Shown here piece after piece: positions 36,373 to 45,603 of a stretch of DNA of 57,185 nt (position 1 is its first letter; every line of letters begins with the position of its first letter). The DNA comes from Parvibaculum sp. GTDB lineage: Bacteria; Pseudomonadota; Alphaproteobacteria; Parvibaculales; Parvibaculaceae. The stretch spans positions 1 to 57,185 of the forward strand of contig NZ_JAUYUS010000092.1 in assembly GCF_030694575.1 (NCBI RefSeq). The letters are read 5' to 3'. Position numbers and translations under genes: made by a program. The notes under the pieces are model-generated. The model saw nothing but the letters and a program-made list of their open reading frames with translations. It did not search any database and had not been told where the DNA came from.

Positions 36373-37113
36373 TTATTCGGCCGCGCCTGTCCGGCCTTTG
36401 CCGGCGAAGCGGCGATAGACGACGGGCACCAGCGCCAGCAGCGCGAGAGCGAGGATAGGCCCTATCACCTGCGGCTGGAAAATGAGGCCGAGATCGGGGT
36501 CGCGCCCCGCCTCGAAGATGGCGCCGAGGCCGTTGCCGAGGCTCGCATAGACGAAGGTCCCCGGCAGGATGCCGAGAAAGGTCGCCGCAACATAGGTGCG
36601 GAGCGGCACGCCGAGAAAGGCGGGCGCGAGATTGACCAGAAAGAAGGGAAAGAGCGGCACGAGGCGCAGCACCAGCATGTAGCTGAAGGCGTTCTCGCCG
36701 AAGCCTTCCTCCAGCTTGCGCAGCTTCGGCCCCGCCTTCGCCCGCAGCATGTCGCCGAGCGCGGTGCGGGCGGCGAGAAAGAGCAGCGTCGCGCCGATGG
36801 TGGCGCCGATGACCGTGAGGAGGCCGCCGAAGACCGTGCCGAACAGGAAGCCGCCCGTCAGCGTTGCGACGAGCGCGGCCGGGAGCGAGAAGGCGACGAT
36901 CGCGATATAGGCGCCGACATAGGCAAGCGCCGCGAGCAGCCAGTGGTCGGCAACCCAGCCGGCCAGCGCCTGCCGGTTGTCGCGCAGCGTATCGAGCGTC
37001 AGGTAGCGGTGCAGGCCGAGCGCGAAAAAGGCGGCAAGGCCCGCCGCCAGAACGATCAGCGGCAGAAGGCGGCGCAGCGACAGGCGGCTGGCGGCGGGAG
37101 TGGGCTCGGTCAT
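36373..37113 (-). CDS. TVP38/TMEM64-family inner-membrane protein
   Basis: This 246-residue multi-pass protein (about six hydrophobic segments) belongs to the SNARE-associated/DedA-related family. The signature lies in GGFLFGTVFGGLLTVIGATIGA, then RLVPLFPFFLVNLAPAFLGV and ILPGTFVYASLG. Family members are thought to move or scramble lipids; a direct substrate here is unknown. The ATG overlaps the DUF547 stop (ATGA at 37110-37113). The MerA-like gene follows 44 nt later. The three look like one unit. Confidence 0.9.
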   Translation of the reverse strand: MTEPTPAASRLSLRRLLPLIVLAAGLAAFFALGLHRYLTLDTLRDNRQALAGWVADHWLLAALAYVGAYIAIVAFSLPAALVATLTGGFLFGTVFGGLLTVIGATIGATLLFLAARTALGDMLRAKAGPKLRKLEEGFGENAFSYMLVLRLVPLFPFFLVNLAPAFLGVPLRTYVAATFLGILPGTFVYASLGNGLGAIFEAGRDPDLGLIFQPQVIGPILALALLALVPVVYRRFAGKGRTGAAE

Positions 37114-37958
37114 TTTTCGTCCCCGGGGCGGGCGGCATCGTTGAGCGACCAGTCGTAGCGATAAGACGACACGGCGGTGATGTTTTCCAGCCCGGCGCGG
37201 AGCTCCGCACCGGCATATTTCCGGAGTTCCGCCAGCACGCCCGCTTCGGTGCCGCCGAAATCCTTTCGGTACCAGTCGAAAATGCTCGAGGCGGTGAGCT
37301 TGCCGTCCCCGATTTCGGCGCCGCGCGGGCTGTTGATATAGGCGCGGGCCGCCTCGTCCAGCATGGCGTCGAGCGCCGCACCCGTATAAGGCTCCGGCGC
37401 GAGGTCCGGGCAGCCCCGGGCGGCGCAGTTGACCGCGTAATGGACGCGGCTGTCCTTGAATTCCGGCCGCAGGATGCCGTGCTCGATGTCGTCAAGCGAC
37501 AGCTCCCTGCCCGCCACGGTGACAAGCTTCCTGCCCCACGGTCCCCTGGAGAAAAAGCCCGGCGAGATGCGTATGTCGCGGATCGAGGCGACGGGGTAAT
37601 GGTCCGTCACGACGTCGACGGTCAGGGCATTGTAGAGATTGACCCAGTAGGCGAAGCGCTCGTCGCGGGAGAGGCTTTCCGGCGCCACCTCTTCCAGCGC
37701 GGCGATATAGGCCTTCAGCGCCGCATGATCGGCCGCATTGGCCTTCAGCGCGCCGTAGCCGACCCGGTTGGGCTCGCCGCTCTCGCCTTCGGTCAGATAG
37801 ACCGACAGCAATCGGGCCCACTCGCCATGATCCGGCATTTTCGCTTCTTCCGCCTTCGAGGGCAGGATGGAGCCGAGTACAAGGAACAAAGCAAGTACAA
37901 CCCGGACCAGGCGGTCGCCCGGGAGGCCGTCATTTACCGTATTGTGGCTCGTTTGCAC
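37110..37958 (-). CDS. Secreted DUF547-domain protein
   Basis: This 282-residue protein has a signal peptide (about residues 1-36, ending near SKAEE) and a DUF547 domain (about 80-235): FAYWVNLYNALTVDVV, then GPWGRKLVTVAGRELSLDDIEHGILR and VHYAVNCAARGCPDLAP, with two conserved Cys. Function is not known; a cysteine/His pair in this fold suggests a protease- or transglutaminase-like active site in some analyses. The start is GTG 37956-37958, without a strong ribosome binding site. It is the first gene of the unit with TVP38 and the MerA-like flavoprotein. Confidence 0.85.
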   Translation of the reverse strand: MQTSHNTVNDGLPGDRLVRVVLALFLVLGSILPSKAEEAKMPDHGEWARLLSVYLTEGESGEPNRVGYGALKANAADHAALKAYIAALEEVAPESLSRDERFAYWVNLYNALTVDVVTDHYPVASIRDIRISPGFFSRGPWGRKLVTVAGRELSLDDIEHGILRPEFKDSRVHYAVNCAARGCPDLAPEPYTGAALDAMLDEAARAYINSPRGAEIGDGKLTASSIFDWYRKDFGGTEAGVLAELRKYAGAELRAGLENITAVSSYRYDWSLNDAARPGDEK

Positions 37959-38269
37959 GCGGTCCGGCCTGTTTTACCTGTCCGGCCGCGACATTACGCA
38001 TAAGCGGCGGAAGCGACAGGGGGTATCACTCATTTGTGAGACAAGTTCAGGGCCGGTGATAAGTCGGGCGATGTGGCGGCAAATGCCCCGCCGCCGTTGA
38101 CTTCCGCGGGCCTTATCGCTTATACACCCCGCCAGACAGCCGTCGGGTGGCAACGCCTGCGGCTCTTGTTTTTATTGGCATGCACGAGGCGGCCTGCAGA
38201 CCGCCCTGAGCCCGACCGGCCAGCGGACTGGCAGGCGCCGGGCTCGGCCCAGACCGCCGGAGAAGAGAC
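37959..38269. other. 311-bp divergent intergenic region (DUF547 / rpmH)
   Basis: No gene is seen here. It carries the sigma-70 promoter for rpmH (38097-38126), a GC-rich hairpin (GGCGGC and GCCGCC, about 38075-38096), and a GATAAG/CTTATC inverted pair that brackets it. The leader between the predicted start point near 38133 and rpmH is about 135 nt, long enough for regulation. Confidence 0.6.
38097..38126 (+). promoter_or_regulatory. Sigma-70-type promoter of the rpmH operon
   Basis: TTGACT (38097-38102), an 18-nt spacer and TATACA (38121-38126) give one of the best promoter matches in the window, as expected for a ribosomal-protein gene. It is the only such match ahead of rpmH. Confidence 0.7.
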
Positions 38270-38404
38270 GTGAAACGGACCTATCAACCGAGCAAACTCG
38301 TCCGCAAGCGCCGCCACGGCTTCCGTGCGCGCACCCAGACCGTCGGCGGCCGCAAGGTTCTCGCCGCGCGCCGGGCCAAGGGACGCAAGCGGCTTTCCGC
38401 CTGA
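38270..38404 (+). CDS. rpmH: 50S ribosomal protein L34
   Basis: This is a 44-residue highly basic protein of the large subunit. It has the near-universal [20 protein letters not shown] start and ends in GRKRLSA. The start codon is GTG with GGAG seven bases upstream. The gene is easily missed because of its size. It opens the rpmH-rnpA-yidC-engB-argB cluster and is separated from rnpA by 50 nt. Confidence 0.96.
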   Translation: MKRTYQPSKLVRKRRHGFRARTQTVGGRKVLAARRAKGRKRLSA

Positions 38405-38454
38405 CATCCAACGTCGTGGCATTTCCAGCGGGCGCGCATCGGAGCTTGGCCGCG

Positions 38455-38859
38455 ATGAGCCAGATCGAGCGCCTACGCAAACGCCGCGACTTTCTCGCCG
38501 CCGCCCGCGGGCGCAAGCGGGCGGAACACGGCCTCGTGCTGCAGGCCCGGGAGCGCGGCGACACCGCCCCTCCCCGCGTCGGCTTCACCGTTACCCGCAA
38601 AGTCGGATCTTCCGTCATTCGCAACCGGGCGAAGCGGCGCTTGCGCGCTGCGGCCGCTGAAATCCTTCCACTCGCCGCAAAAGACGGTTACGACTACGTC
38701 CTGATCGGGCGGCAGGCCACTCTCACGCGGCGCTGGCCCGATCTTCTCGACGACCTGCGCCTCGCGCTCCGTACCGTTCACGCCAACAGCACCGGCACCG
38801 CGCGCGCTTCCTCCGCCGCTTCAGAGCCTGCATCTCCGAAAGACGATCCCCATGGGTGA
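38455..38859 (+). CDS. rnpA: Ribonuclease P protein component
   Basis: This 134-residue basic protein binds the RNase P RNA and helps cut the 5' leader from pre-tRNAs. The family signature GFTVTRKVGSSVIRNRAKRRLR is present (partly quoted), with the RNR motif. The start ATG 38455 has GGAG ten bases upstream; an earlier GTG at 38416 is less likely. The last eight bases overlap the yidC start, with no yidD gene in between. The C-terminal tail after about residue 115 is Ala/Ser-rich and probably disordered. Confidence 0.93.
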   Translation: MSQIERLRKRRDFLAAARGRKRAEHGLVLQARERGDTAPPRVGFTVTRKVGSSVIRNRAKRRLRAAAAEILPLAAKDGYDYVLIGRQATLTRRWPDLLDDLRLALRTVHANSTGTARASSAASEPASPKDDPHG

Positions 38860-40678
38860 CAACCGCAACTTCATCATCGCCATCTTCCTGTCGGTCCTCG
38901 TCTTTATCGGGTGGCAGTATTTCTTCATCGAACCGCAGATGCAGGCGGAACGTGCGCGGCAGCAGGCGGCCACGGAAGAGACAGGCACGGCCGAACCCGC
39001 GCCCGGCACGGCAGCCCCCGGCGACGCCCGGCTGCCCAGCGTCGAAGCACCGGCGCAGCGCGCGCCCGGCGTGGCGGCCGCGGGCGCAGTGGCGCGCGAC
39101 CAGGCTCTGGCGCAGAGCCCGCGCGTCGTCATCAGTTCGCATGAGCTCGACGGATCGATTTCGCTGCGCGGCGCGCGCTTCGACGATCTGAGGCTGCGCC
39201 AGTACCGCGCGACGGTCGATCCGCAGAGCCCGGAAGTCGTGCTCTTCTCGCCGGCGAAAACGGAGACGCCCTATTTCTCCGAGTTCGGCTTCATCGCCGC
39301 CCCCGGCGCCAACGTCAACCTGCCGACCTCCGCCACCGAGTGGGAACTGGAAGCCGGCGACCGGCTAACGCCGCAGACGCCGGTGACCCTGCGCTGGGAC
39401 AACGGCCAGGGCCTTGTCTTCCACCGCGAGATTACGCTCGACGACCATTTCCTCTTCACCGTCACCGACCGGATCGAAAACCGTTCGGCGAACGAAGTGA
39501 CGCTTTACCCCTACGGCCTCATCTCGCGCACGGGCAAGCCTGCCGGCAGTTCCTTCTTCATCCTGCATGAGGGCTTCATCGGTGAATTCCCGAGCGTCGG
39601 CGAGAAGGCGATCAAATACGACGACGCCTCGGAGGACGGTCCGGTACAGGTCAGCGACAACGAAGGCTGGCTCGGCATTACCGACAAATACTGGGCGGCC
39701 GCGCTGGTGCCGCAGACGGGCGAAAGCTTCGTCGCGAATTTCAGCGAACATCCGGACGCCGCGATCGAAAACTATCAGGCGGATTTCCGCTATGGCGCGC
39801 AGAGCGTCCAGCCCGGCGAAAGCCTCGAACTCCGCAACCGGTTGTTCGCCGGCGCGAAGGTCAGCAAGGTCATCGATGGCTACCGCGATGCGGGCATCTA
39901 CAAGTTCAACCTGCTGATCGACTGGGGCTGGTTCTGGTTCCTGACGCAGCCGATGTTCGATGCGCTGCATTTCGTTGCACTGCATGTCGGCAATTTCGGC
40001 ATCGCCATTCTCGTCGTCACCGTGCTCATCAAGCTCGTCTTCTATCCGCTCGCCAACAAATCCTACGTGGCCATGAGCAAGATGAAGAAGCTGCAGCCGG
40101 AGATGGAAAAGCTGCGCGAGCGCTACAAAGAAGACAAGATGAAGCAGCAGCAGGAGATCATGGAGCTCTACAAGAAGGAGAAGGTGAACCCGCTTGCCGG
40201 CTGCCTTCCCGTCCTGATCCAGATCCCCGTCTTCTTCGCGCTCTACAAGGTGCTGTTCGTCACCATCGAAATGCGCCACGCGCCGTTCTTCGGCTGGATC
40301 AACGATCTCTCCGCGCCGGACCCGACCTCGCTCTTCAACCTGTTCGGCCTCATTCCCTGGGATCCGCCCTCGATGCTGATGATCGGCATCTGGCCGCTCA
40401 TCATGGGCTTCACCATGTTCGTGCAGCAGCGCATGAACCCGCTGCCCGCCGATCCGATCCAGGCGCAGATTTTCACCTGGATGCCCGTCATCTTCACCTT
40501 CATGCTGGCGAGCTTCCCGGCGGGTCTCGTGATCTACTGGGCGTGGAACAACACGCTTTCGGTGATCCAGCAGGGCGTCATCATGAAGCGGCAGGGCGTG
40601 AAGATCGAAATCTTCTCCAATCTCGGGCTTGAAAAGCTGGCCGGTGTCTTCACCGGCGGCGACAAGCCGAAATCCTGA
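38852..40678 (+). CDS. yidC: Membrane protein insertase YidC
   Basis: This 608-residue inner-membrane insertase (Oxa1 family, Gram-negative long form) has an N-terminal helix (about residues 6-24), a Pro/Ala-rich linker, a large periplasmic domain (about 90-355), then five membrane helices. The core includes [20 protein letters not shown], the cytoplasmic coiled loop [20 protein letters not shown], and the end segment [20 protein letters not shown]. It overlaps rnpA by eight bases, and engB starts four bases after its stop. Confidence 0.95.
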   Translation: MGDNRNFIIAIFLSVLVFIGWQYFFIEPQMQAERARQQAATEETGTAEPAPGTAAPGDARLPSVEAPAQRAPGVAAAGAVARDQALAQSPRVVISSHELDGSISLRGARFDDLRLRQYRATVDPQSPEVVLFSPAKTETPYFSEFGFIAAPGANVNLPTSATEWELEAGDRLTPQTPVTLRWDNGQGLVFHREITLDDHFLFTVTDRIENRSANEVTLYPYGLISRTGKPAGSSFFILHEGFIGEFPSVGEKAIKYDDASEDGPVQVSDNEGWLGITDKYWAAALVPQTGESFVANFSEHPDAAIENYQADFRYGAQSVQPGESLELRNRLFAGAKVSKVIDGYRDAGIYKFNLLIDWGWFWFLTQPMFDALHFVALHVGNFGIAILVVTVLIKLVFYPLANKSYVAMSKMKKLQPEMEKLRERYKEDKMKQQQEIMELYKKEKVNPLAGCLPVLIQIPVFFALYKVLFVTIEMRHAPFFGWINDLSAPDPTSLFNLFGLIPWDPPSMLMIGIWPLIMGFTMFVQQRMNPLPADPIQAQIFTWMPVIFTFMLASFPAGLVIYWAWNNTLSVIQQGVIMKRQGVKIEIFSNLGLEKLAGVFTGGDKPKS

Positions 40679-40682
40679 GCCG

Positions 40683-41384
40683 ATGGCCGATGAGGCACCC
40701 GACGGCAGCGGTCCCGATACCGACGCGCTGAATATCGAAGCGGGCCGCTGGCTCTTCGCGCAGGCCTGCGACTTCGTGCGCGGCGTCGTGGCGATGGACG
40801 GCCTGCCCGATACCACCGTCACGGAAGTGGCCTTTGCAGGCCGCTCCAATGTCGGCAAGTCGAGCCTCATCAACGCGCTGACCGGCCGCAAGACGCTGGC
40901 GCGCACCTCGAACACGCCGGGCCGCACCAAGGAGCTCAACTTCTTCACGCTGGGCGCGGGCGGCCATCCGGCGATCATGCTCGTCGACCTGCCGGGCTAC
41001 GGCTATGCGCGCGAGACGAAGACGCGGGTCGATCAGTGGACGGACCTCGTCATGTCCTATCTGCGCGGCCGGGTGCCGCTCCGGCGCGTCCTCATGCTGA
41101 TCGACGCGCGGCACGGCCTCAAGGACAACGACCACGAGGTGATGAAGCTGCTCGACGAGGCGGCCGTCTCCTACCAGATCGTCCTCACCAAGACCGACAA
41201 GCTCAAGGCGGGCGAGCTCGAAACCCGGCTCGACGAAGTCCGGGCCGGCATCCGCCGCCACGTCGCGGCCCATCCCCGGATCGTCGCGACCTCCAGCGAG
41301 AAAGGCACCGGCATCGCCGAGTTGCGCGCCGAGATCGCCTCACTGGCCGATCCCGCGGCGCTGGGGTATAAGCGGGCGGACTAG
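40683..41384 (+). CDS. engB: Ribosome-biogenesis GTPase YihA/EngB
   Basis: This 233-residue GTPase is needed for 50S assembly. The GTP-binding motifs are G1 GRSNVGKSS (about residues 58-66), G2 around [11 protein letters not shown]3 DLPGYG, and G4 TKTD. An extra N-terminal 20 residues precede the core. The start ATG 40683 lies four bases after the yidC stop; a longer reading from 40629 would overlap yidC heavily. Clustering with rnpA, yidC and argB is common in this bacterial class. Confidence 0.94.
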   Translation: MADEAPDGSGPDTDALNIEAGRWLFAQACDFVRGVVAMDGLPDTTVTEVAFAGRSNVGKSSLINALTGRKTLARTSNTPGRTKELNFFTLGAGGHPAIMLVDLPGYGYARETKTRVDQWTDLVMSYLRGRVPLRRVLMLIDARHGLKDNDHEVMKLLDEAAVSYQIVLTKTDKLKAGELETRLDEVRAGIRRHVAAHPRIVATSSEKGTGIAELRAEIASLADPAALGYKRAD

Positions 41385-41426
41385 AATTCAGCGGCTGGCG
41401 GAAAGCAGGAGGCGATCGAAAAGCTC

Positions 41427-42341
41427 ATGCCGGATACCGATAAGGGCGCGAAGGCCCAGGACGACGCGAGGCTCGAACGGGCGCGGATACTCTCCGAGGC
41501 GCTGCCCTTCATGCAGCGCTACGACAAGCGCACCGTCGTCGTGAAATATGGCGGCCATGCGATGGGCGACGAGGAACTCGGCGCCGAATTCGCGCGCGAC
41601 ATCGTGCTGCTGAAGCAGGCCGGGCTCAATCCCATCGTCGTTCATGGCGGCGGGCCGCAGATCGGCGCGATGCTGAACCGGCTCGGCATCAAGAGCGAAT
41701 TTTCCGGCGGGCTCCGCATCACCGACAAGGCGACTGTCGAAATCGTCGAGATGGTGCTCGCGGGTTCCATCAACAAGCAGATCGTCGCGCAGCTCAACCA
41801 GGCGGGCGGACGCGCCGTCGGTCTTTGCGGCAAGGACGGCAACCTCGTCGTCGCGCGCAAGGTGCATCAGAAAGTTCACGACCCGGAATCGAATATCGAG
41901 AAACTCCTCGATCTCGGCTTCGTCGGCGAGCCGGAAAAGATCAATCCGGAAATCCTCGACGTCATCCAGAAGTCCGACATCATCCCGGTCATCGCTCCCG
42001 TCGGTATCTCGCGCGACGGGCATACCTACAACATCAATGCCGACACGGTGGCGGGCGCCATCGCCGCCGCGATGGGCGCGGCGCGTCTTCTCCTCCTCAC
42101 CGATGTGACGGGCGTTCTCGGCAAGGACGGCAAGCTCATCGAGGCGCTCACCGTCGCGGAGGCGAAAGCGCTGATGAAGGATGGCACGATTTCGGGCGGC
42201 ATGATCCCGAAGCTCGAAACCTGCATCGAATCCGTCGAGGGCGGCGTCGAAGCGGTGGTCATTCTCGATGGCCGCGTGCGTCATGCCGTGCTGCTCGAAC
42301 TTTTCACGGAGCACGGTGCCGGCACGCTGATCCAGAAGTAG
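41427..42341 (+). CDS. argB: Acetylglutamate kinase
   Basis: This 304-residue cytosolic enzyme catalyses the second step of arginine synthesis, ATP plus N-acetylglutamate to the gamma-phosphate. The amino-acid kinase fold shows [22 protein letters not shown], and [18 protein letters not shown] (the arginine/substrate-site region). The N-terminal helix (residues about 12-30) is of the type found in arginine-inhibited hexameric enzymes, so feedback by arginine is likely. The ATG 41427 has AGGAGG, but 14 nt away, so expression may be modest. It is the last gene of the rpmH cluster. Confidence 0.94.
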   Translation: MPDTDKGAKAQDDARLERARILSEALPFMQRYDKRTVVVKYGGHAMGDEELGAEFARDIVLLKQAGLNPIVVHGGGPQIGAMLNRLGIKSEFSGGLRITDKATVEIVEMVLAGSINKQIVAQLNQAGGRAVGLCGKDGNLVVARKVHQKVHDPESNIEKLLDLGFVGEPEKINPEILDVIQKSDIIPVIAPVGISRDGHTYNINADTVAGAIAAAMGAARLLLLTDVTGVLGKDGKLIEALTVAEAKALMKDGTISGGMIPKLETCIESVEGGVEAVVILDGRVRHAVLLELFTEHGAGTLIQK

Positions 42342-42422
42342 CGCAACCGCGATTTCAAAGGTTTTTTCGCGCGGCACCCCGGGCTATGGTTCCCTTGGCC
42401 GGATCAGGGGGCGGCCGAGCGC

Positions 42423-43424
42423 ATGAAAAAGAGCCTGCAGATCGCCGCTGCCGCCCTTTTCGCATGGCTGATGCTGCCCGCCCTGGCTCATGCCGATTAT
42501 CGGTTCTGCAACAAGACGAGCTATGTGCTCGACGGTGCGATTGCCGTCGAGGAGGGTGGCGCATGGACAAGCCGGGGCTGGCTTCGCATACCGCCCGGCG
42601 ATTGCGGCACGATGCTCGAGGGTCCTATCGGCGACCGCGGCTATTATGTCTTCGCGCGGTCCATCGACGCGCATGAAGGCAGCGTCAAATATTTCTCCGG
42701 CAATGAGCGCTTCTGCATCGTCGAGCGGGACTTCACCATCGAAGGCCGCGAGCAATGCGCGATGCGCGGCTACGATTCCGCCGACTTCCTGAAGGTGGAC
42801 ACGAAGCCCGGCGCCGACTGGGCGACGACCTTCTCGGAGGCGAGCGACTACGTCATGGAACAGGCCCGCATCGCGGGTGCGCAGCGGCTCCTCAAGGATA
42901 TCGGTTTTTCGATCACCCGGATCGACGGCGTCGCGGCGCGCAACACGCTGCGCGCCGTGGAGGCCTTTCAGCGTTCGGCGAACATCTCCGTCACAGGAAA
43001 GATCGACGAGGCGCTGATCGGGCAACTGACCGCGCGGGCGCTTGAGGAGCACGAGACGATCGGGCTCAACTTCTGCAACAGGACGGAAGAGCTCGTATGG
43101 GCCGCCGTCGGCTACCGCAATGGCGACAGCGATATGTCGAGCGGCTGGATACGCATCGAGCCGGGCACCTGTCGCAAGTCGATCAAGGGCAAGCTCTCGG
43201 GCGGTCCCTATTTCGCCTATGCCGAAGCCGTGGACGATGCCGGTTCGGTCGAGCGGCGGAACGGCGAGCCGATGATCTGGGGCGGCACGGAAAACTTCTG
43301 CACCAAGGCGACGCGCTTTCAGATCAGGGGACGCGACCGCTGCGCCGCGCGCGGCTTCGACCAGCGGGGTTTCATGCGCGTCGAGACCGGCGGCAAGCCC
43401 TATTGGTCGGTCGATTTCGACTAG
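42423..43424 (+). CDS. Secreted DUF1036 - peptidoglycan-binding - DUF1036 protein
   Basis: This 333-residue exported protein has a signal peptide (about residues 1-24). Two DUF1036 modules (about 25-125 and 214-333) flank a PG_binding_1 domain (about 148-204; GAQRLLKDIGFSITRIDGVAARNTLRAVEAFQ region, partly quoted). Each module has four Cys: C29, C61, C98, C112 and C218, C250, C293, C307; the first and third spacings (32 and 14) are identical, which points to internal duplication and likely disulfides. DUF1036 is an integral-to-envelope family of unknown function. The protein probably acts at the cell wall. Its stop overlaps the DUF2336 stop by four bases. Confidence 0.85.
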   Translation: MKKSLQIAAAALFAWLMLPALAHADYRFCNKTSYVLDGAIAVEEGGAWTSRGWLRIPPGDCGTMLEGPIGDRGYYVFARSIDAHEGSVKYFSGNERFCIVERDFTIEGREQCAMRGYDSADFLKVDTKPGADWATTFSEASDYVMEQARIAGAQRLLKDIGFSITRIDGVAARNTLRAVEAFQRSANISVTGKIDEALIGQLTARALEEHETIGLNFCNRTEELVWAAVGYRNGDSDMSSGWIRIEPGTCRKSIKGKLSGGPYFAYAEAVDDAGSVERRNGEPMIWGGTENFCTKATRFQIRGRDRCAARGFDQRGFMRVETGGKPYWSVDFD

Positions 43425-44701
43425 CTCGTCTTGCGGCGTGCCGCGTCGATGCCGAAATACTGCAGGTGCCAGCGCATTTCGGATTCATCCAGCGGGTAGT
43501 CGATACCGTCTCGCGGCAGCACCACGCTTTCCCGCGGCACATGCGCGATATAGGTCTGGATGGCGAGCGCGGTGCGCATCGCGAGGCCTGCGGTCCAGCA
43601 CAGCGCGGTGATGCCGCCGCCGCTCTGGGCGGCGATAACGGCCTCGACGCTGGCAGGCGGCACGCCCGAAAGCAGCGAGAGCGCCTGCACGACCGAGGGT
43701 CTTTGCGACATGGTGGCGGCCTCGACCACCTGCTCGTCGCCGAGCCGGCCTGCGTCATATGCCTCGCGGATCGCGTCGCGTGCGACCTGCGGTTCCGCGC
43801 CTTCGGTGTCCTTCTCGATCGCGGCCTTGGCGCGGAGCTTCAGCCAGTTCGATATCTCCTCGTCGAGCGCATGGCGGCGCGCCAGCTCGTCGATCAGCGA
43901 GCGGGACACGAAAGTCGCGATGCGGCGAACGGCGCGGAGCGACAGGTCCGTGCGCATGACCAGCGGGCGGTGCCAGGCTTCGATGCCGGCGGCGCGCGAG
44001 ATCACGCTGTCCAGTGTTTCTTCGCGAATATCCGCGCTCGGATTGGCGAGCAGTTGTGCGACGGCGGGTATATCGAGCGTCGCCACCACGGCGTCCGAGA
44101 CGCGCATGCTCAGGTTTTCGCGTTGCGCGATCGCCTCCACCGCGCCTTCGACGCGGCTCGTCGCGATGATTTCGATCAGGTCTTCGTCGGAGAGCAGGGG
44201 GGAGTATTTCAGCATCGGCCCGCAGACCGTGAACTCGACGTCGTCCGCAAGCCGTCGCGCGAGCCTGCGGGATATGGTGGGGCAATGCGCCAGTTCATAC
44301 GAGATGATCGCGCGCACGCGCGGCAATTCGTCCTCGGCGAGCCTGTCGAGAAGCGCCACCGTGCGCTGCTGCAGGGCGCTGCGCTCCGTCGCCGGCATGT
44401 CCGGCATCAGGCGCGCGATCTTCCGCGCCAGTTCCTCGCGCACTTCGACGTCGGCATCGGTGCGCAGCAGCTCGTTCGCCTGGGCGGGCGCGGAGGGGTT
44501 CGCGGCGACGAGGCTGCGGACGCGGGTGTCGTCGTCGCAGGCGAGATAATAAAGCGCCTCGGGCGGGGCGTCGGTGCGGACCGCCAGTTCCCGCTTCATT
44601 TCGCTCTGATGGCTTTCGAGCACCTGGCGCGCGTCCTCGTAGCGAAGCTCCGGGGGGAGCTTTCGCCGGCCGAATAATCTGGACAGAAGGCCGGAGGCCA
44701 T
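43421..44701 (-). CDS. DUF2336-family protein with HEAT-like repeats
   Basis: This 426-residue soluble protein is in an alphaproteobacterial family without known activity. The first 300 residues consist of repeated helical pairs of HEAT/LRV type (LRTDADVEVREELARKIAR, LANPSADIREETLDS), which usually mediate protein contacts. The C-terminal third is family-specific. The start ATG has AGGAG six bases upstream. A perfect CtrA-type site lies 59-75 nt upstream (44760-44775), between it and the divergent HAD gene, so cell-cycle control is possible. Its stop overlaps the DUF1036 gene by four bases. Confidence 0.85.
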   Translation of the reverse strand: MASGLLSRLFGRRKLPPELRYEDARQVLESHQSEMKRELAVRTDAPPEALYYLACDDDTRVRSLVAANPSAPAQANELLRTDADVEVREELARKIARLMPDMPATERSALQQRTVALLDRLAEDELPRVRAIISYELAHCPTISRRLARRLADDVEFTVCGPMLKYSPLLSDEDLIEIIATSRVEGAVEAIAQRENLSMRVSDAVVATLDIPAVAQLLANPSADIREETLDSVISRAAGIEAWHRPLVMRTDLSLRAVRRIATFVSRSLIDELARRHALDEEISNWLKLRAKAAIEKDTEGAEPQVARDAIREAYDAGRLGDEQVVEAATMSQRPSVVQALSLLSGVPPASVEAVIAAQSGGGITALCWTAGLAMRTALAIQTYIAHVPRESVVLPRDGIDYPLDESEMRWHLQYFGIDAARRKTS

Positions 44702-44759
44702 GGCCGCTCCTGAAGACGCAACGCGGAGAGATGCAACGGCCAGTTTCCAAGCCAGGCGA

Positions 44760-44775
44760 TTAACGTCTGCTTAAC
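44760..44775. promoter_or_regulatory. Perfect CtrA-type binding site
   Basis: TTAA-N7-TTAAC (44760-44763, 44771-44775) exactly matches the CtrA full-site consensus of alphaproteobacteria. It lies between two divergent genes: 59 nt ahead of the DUF2336 start and about 73 nt ahead of the HAD start, suitable for control of either. Confidence 0.65.
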
Positions 44776-44847
44776 CCGGCGGGCCCTGGAGCGAAAATCG
44801 GCGGCCGCCGCCTTGTCAGAGGCACGAATGCAGGGCACATATGGCAA

Positions 44848-45603
44848 ATGCAGACGCCGACCCCTCTTCCCGCCGCGACCGCCGGTGCACCCGCCCGGGG
44901 TATCGCGCCACGGGGCTTTGCCCATGTCGACAGCTGGATTTTCGACCTGGACAACACGCTCTACCCGCCCGCCTGCGATCTCTTCGCGCAGGTCGATGAG
45001 CGGATGACGGCCTTCATCGCGCGCTATCTCGGCGTCGATCCGGTCGAGGCGCGGCGCATCCAGAAGGATTTCTACATCGAGCACGGCACGACGCTGTCCG
45101 GCCTGATGGCGGTTCACGGCCTCGAACCGAAGGAATTTCTCGACTTCGTCCACGACATCGACGTCTCCGCCGTGATGGCGGATGCGGCGCTCGGCGAGGC
45201 GATCGCGCGGCTGCCGGGGCGGAAGATCGTCTTCACCAACGGCTCCGTCGCGCATGCGGAAAATGTGGTGCGCCAGCTCGGCATCGATCATGTCTTCGAC
45301 GGCATATTCGACATCGTGACGGCGCAATACGAGCCGAAGCCGCGCCGCCGCGCCTATGAATGCCTGATCGAGGCGACCGGCATAGAGCCCGCGCGCGCCG
45401 CCATGTTCGAGGACATCGCGCGCAATCTCGAGGCGCCCCACGCGCTCGGCATGACGACGGTCTGGGTCAGGCCCGGCCTGCCGGGGCCGGAGCGGCATCA
45501 GCAATTGTCGCATGAGGGCGCGGACGGCCCGCATGTCCATCACGTGACCGACAATCTTTCGGATTTCCTGAGAGGGATATTGCCGTCAGCGCCGGCCGAA
45601 TAG
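44848..45603 (+). CDS. Pyrimidine 5'-nucleotidase-type HAD hydrolase
   Basis: This 251-residue HAD phosphatase resembles the SDT1/PhM8-like pyrimidine nucleotidases common in alphaproteobacteria. Motif I is [12 protein letters not shown] (Asp-x-Asp), motif II is IVFTNGS, and motif III/IV are [12 protein letters not shown] and [16 protein letters not shown]. It probably removes phosphate from UMP/CMP-like nucleotides, but other small phosphates are possible. The ATG 44848 has no good ribosome binding site and lies close to a CATATG hexamer, so a short or absent leader is possible. The last 18 bases overlap the mutL 3' end on the other strand. Confidence 0.87.
   Translation: MQTPTPLPAATAGAPARGIAPRGFAHVDSWIFDLDNTLYPPACDLFAQVDERMTAFIARYLGVDPVEARRIQKDFYIEHGTTLSGLMAVHGLEPKEFLDFVHDIDVSAVMADAALGEAIARLPGRKIVFTNGSVAHAENVVRQLGIDHVFDGIFDIVTAQYEPKPRRRAYECLIEATGIEPARAAMFEDIARNLEAPHALGMTTVWVRPGLPGPERHQQLSHEGADGPHVHHVTDNLSDFLRGILPSAPAE

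Noticed and set aside
36329-37525. N-terminal extension of the MerA-like reading frame up to 37525
   Set aside because: This part lies in another frame over TVP38 and DUF547 and is Arg/Ala/Pro-rich. The FAD motif starts right after ATG 36328.
38120-38128. TTATACACC near rpmH as a DnaA box and origin
   Set aside because: It is a single imperfect box, with no dnaA, no cluster of boxes and no AT-rich unwinding region. It overlaps the -10 of rpmH.
42342-42422. T6 run after argB as a terminator
   Set aside because: The possible stems are only four to five bases long and do not end right before the T-run.
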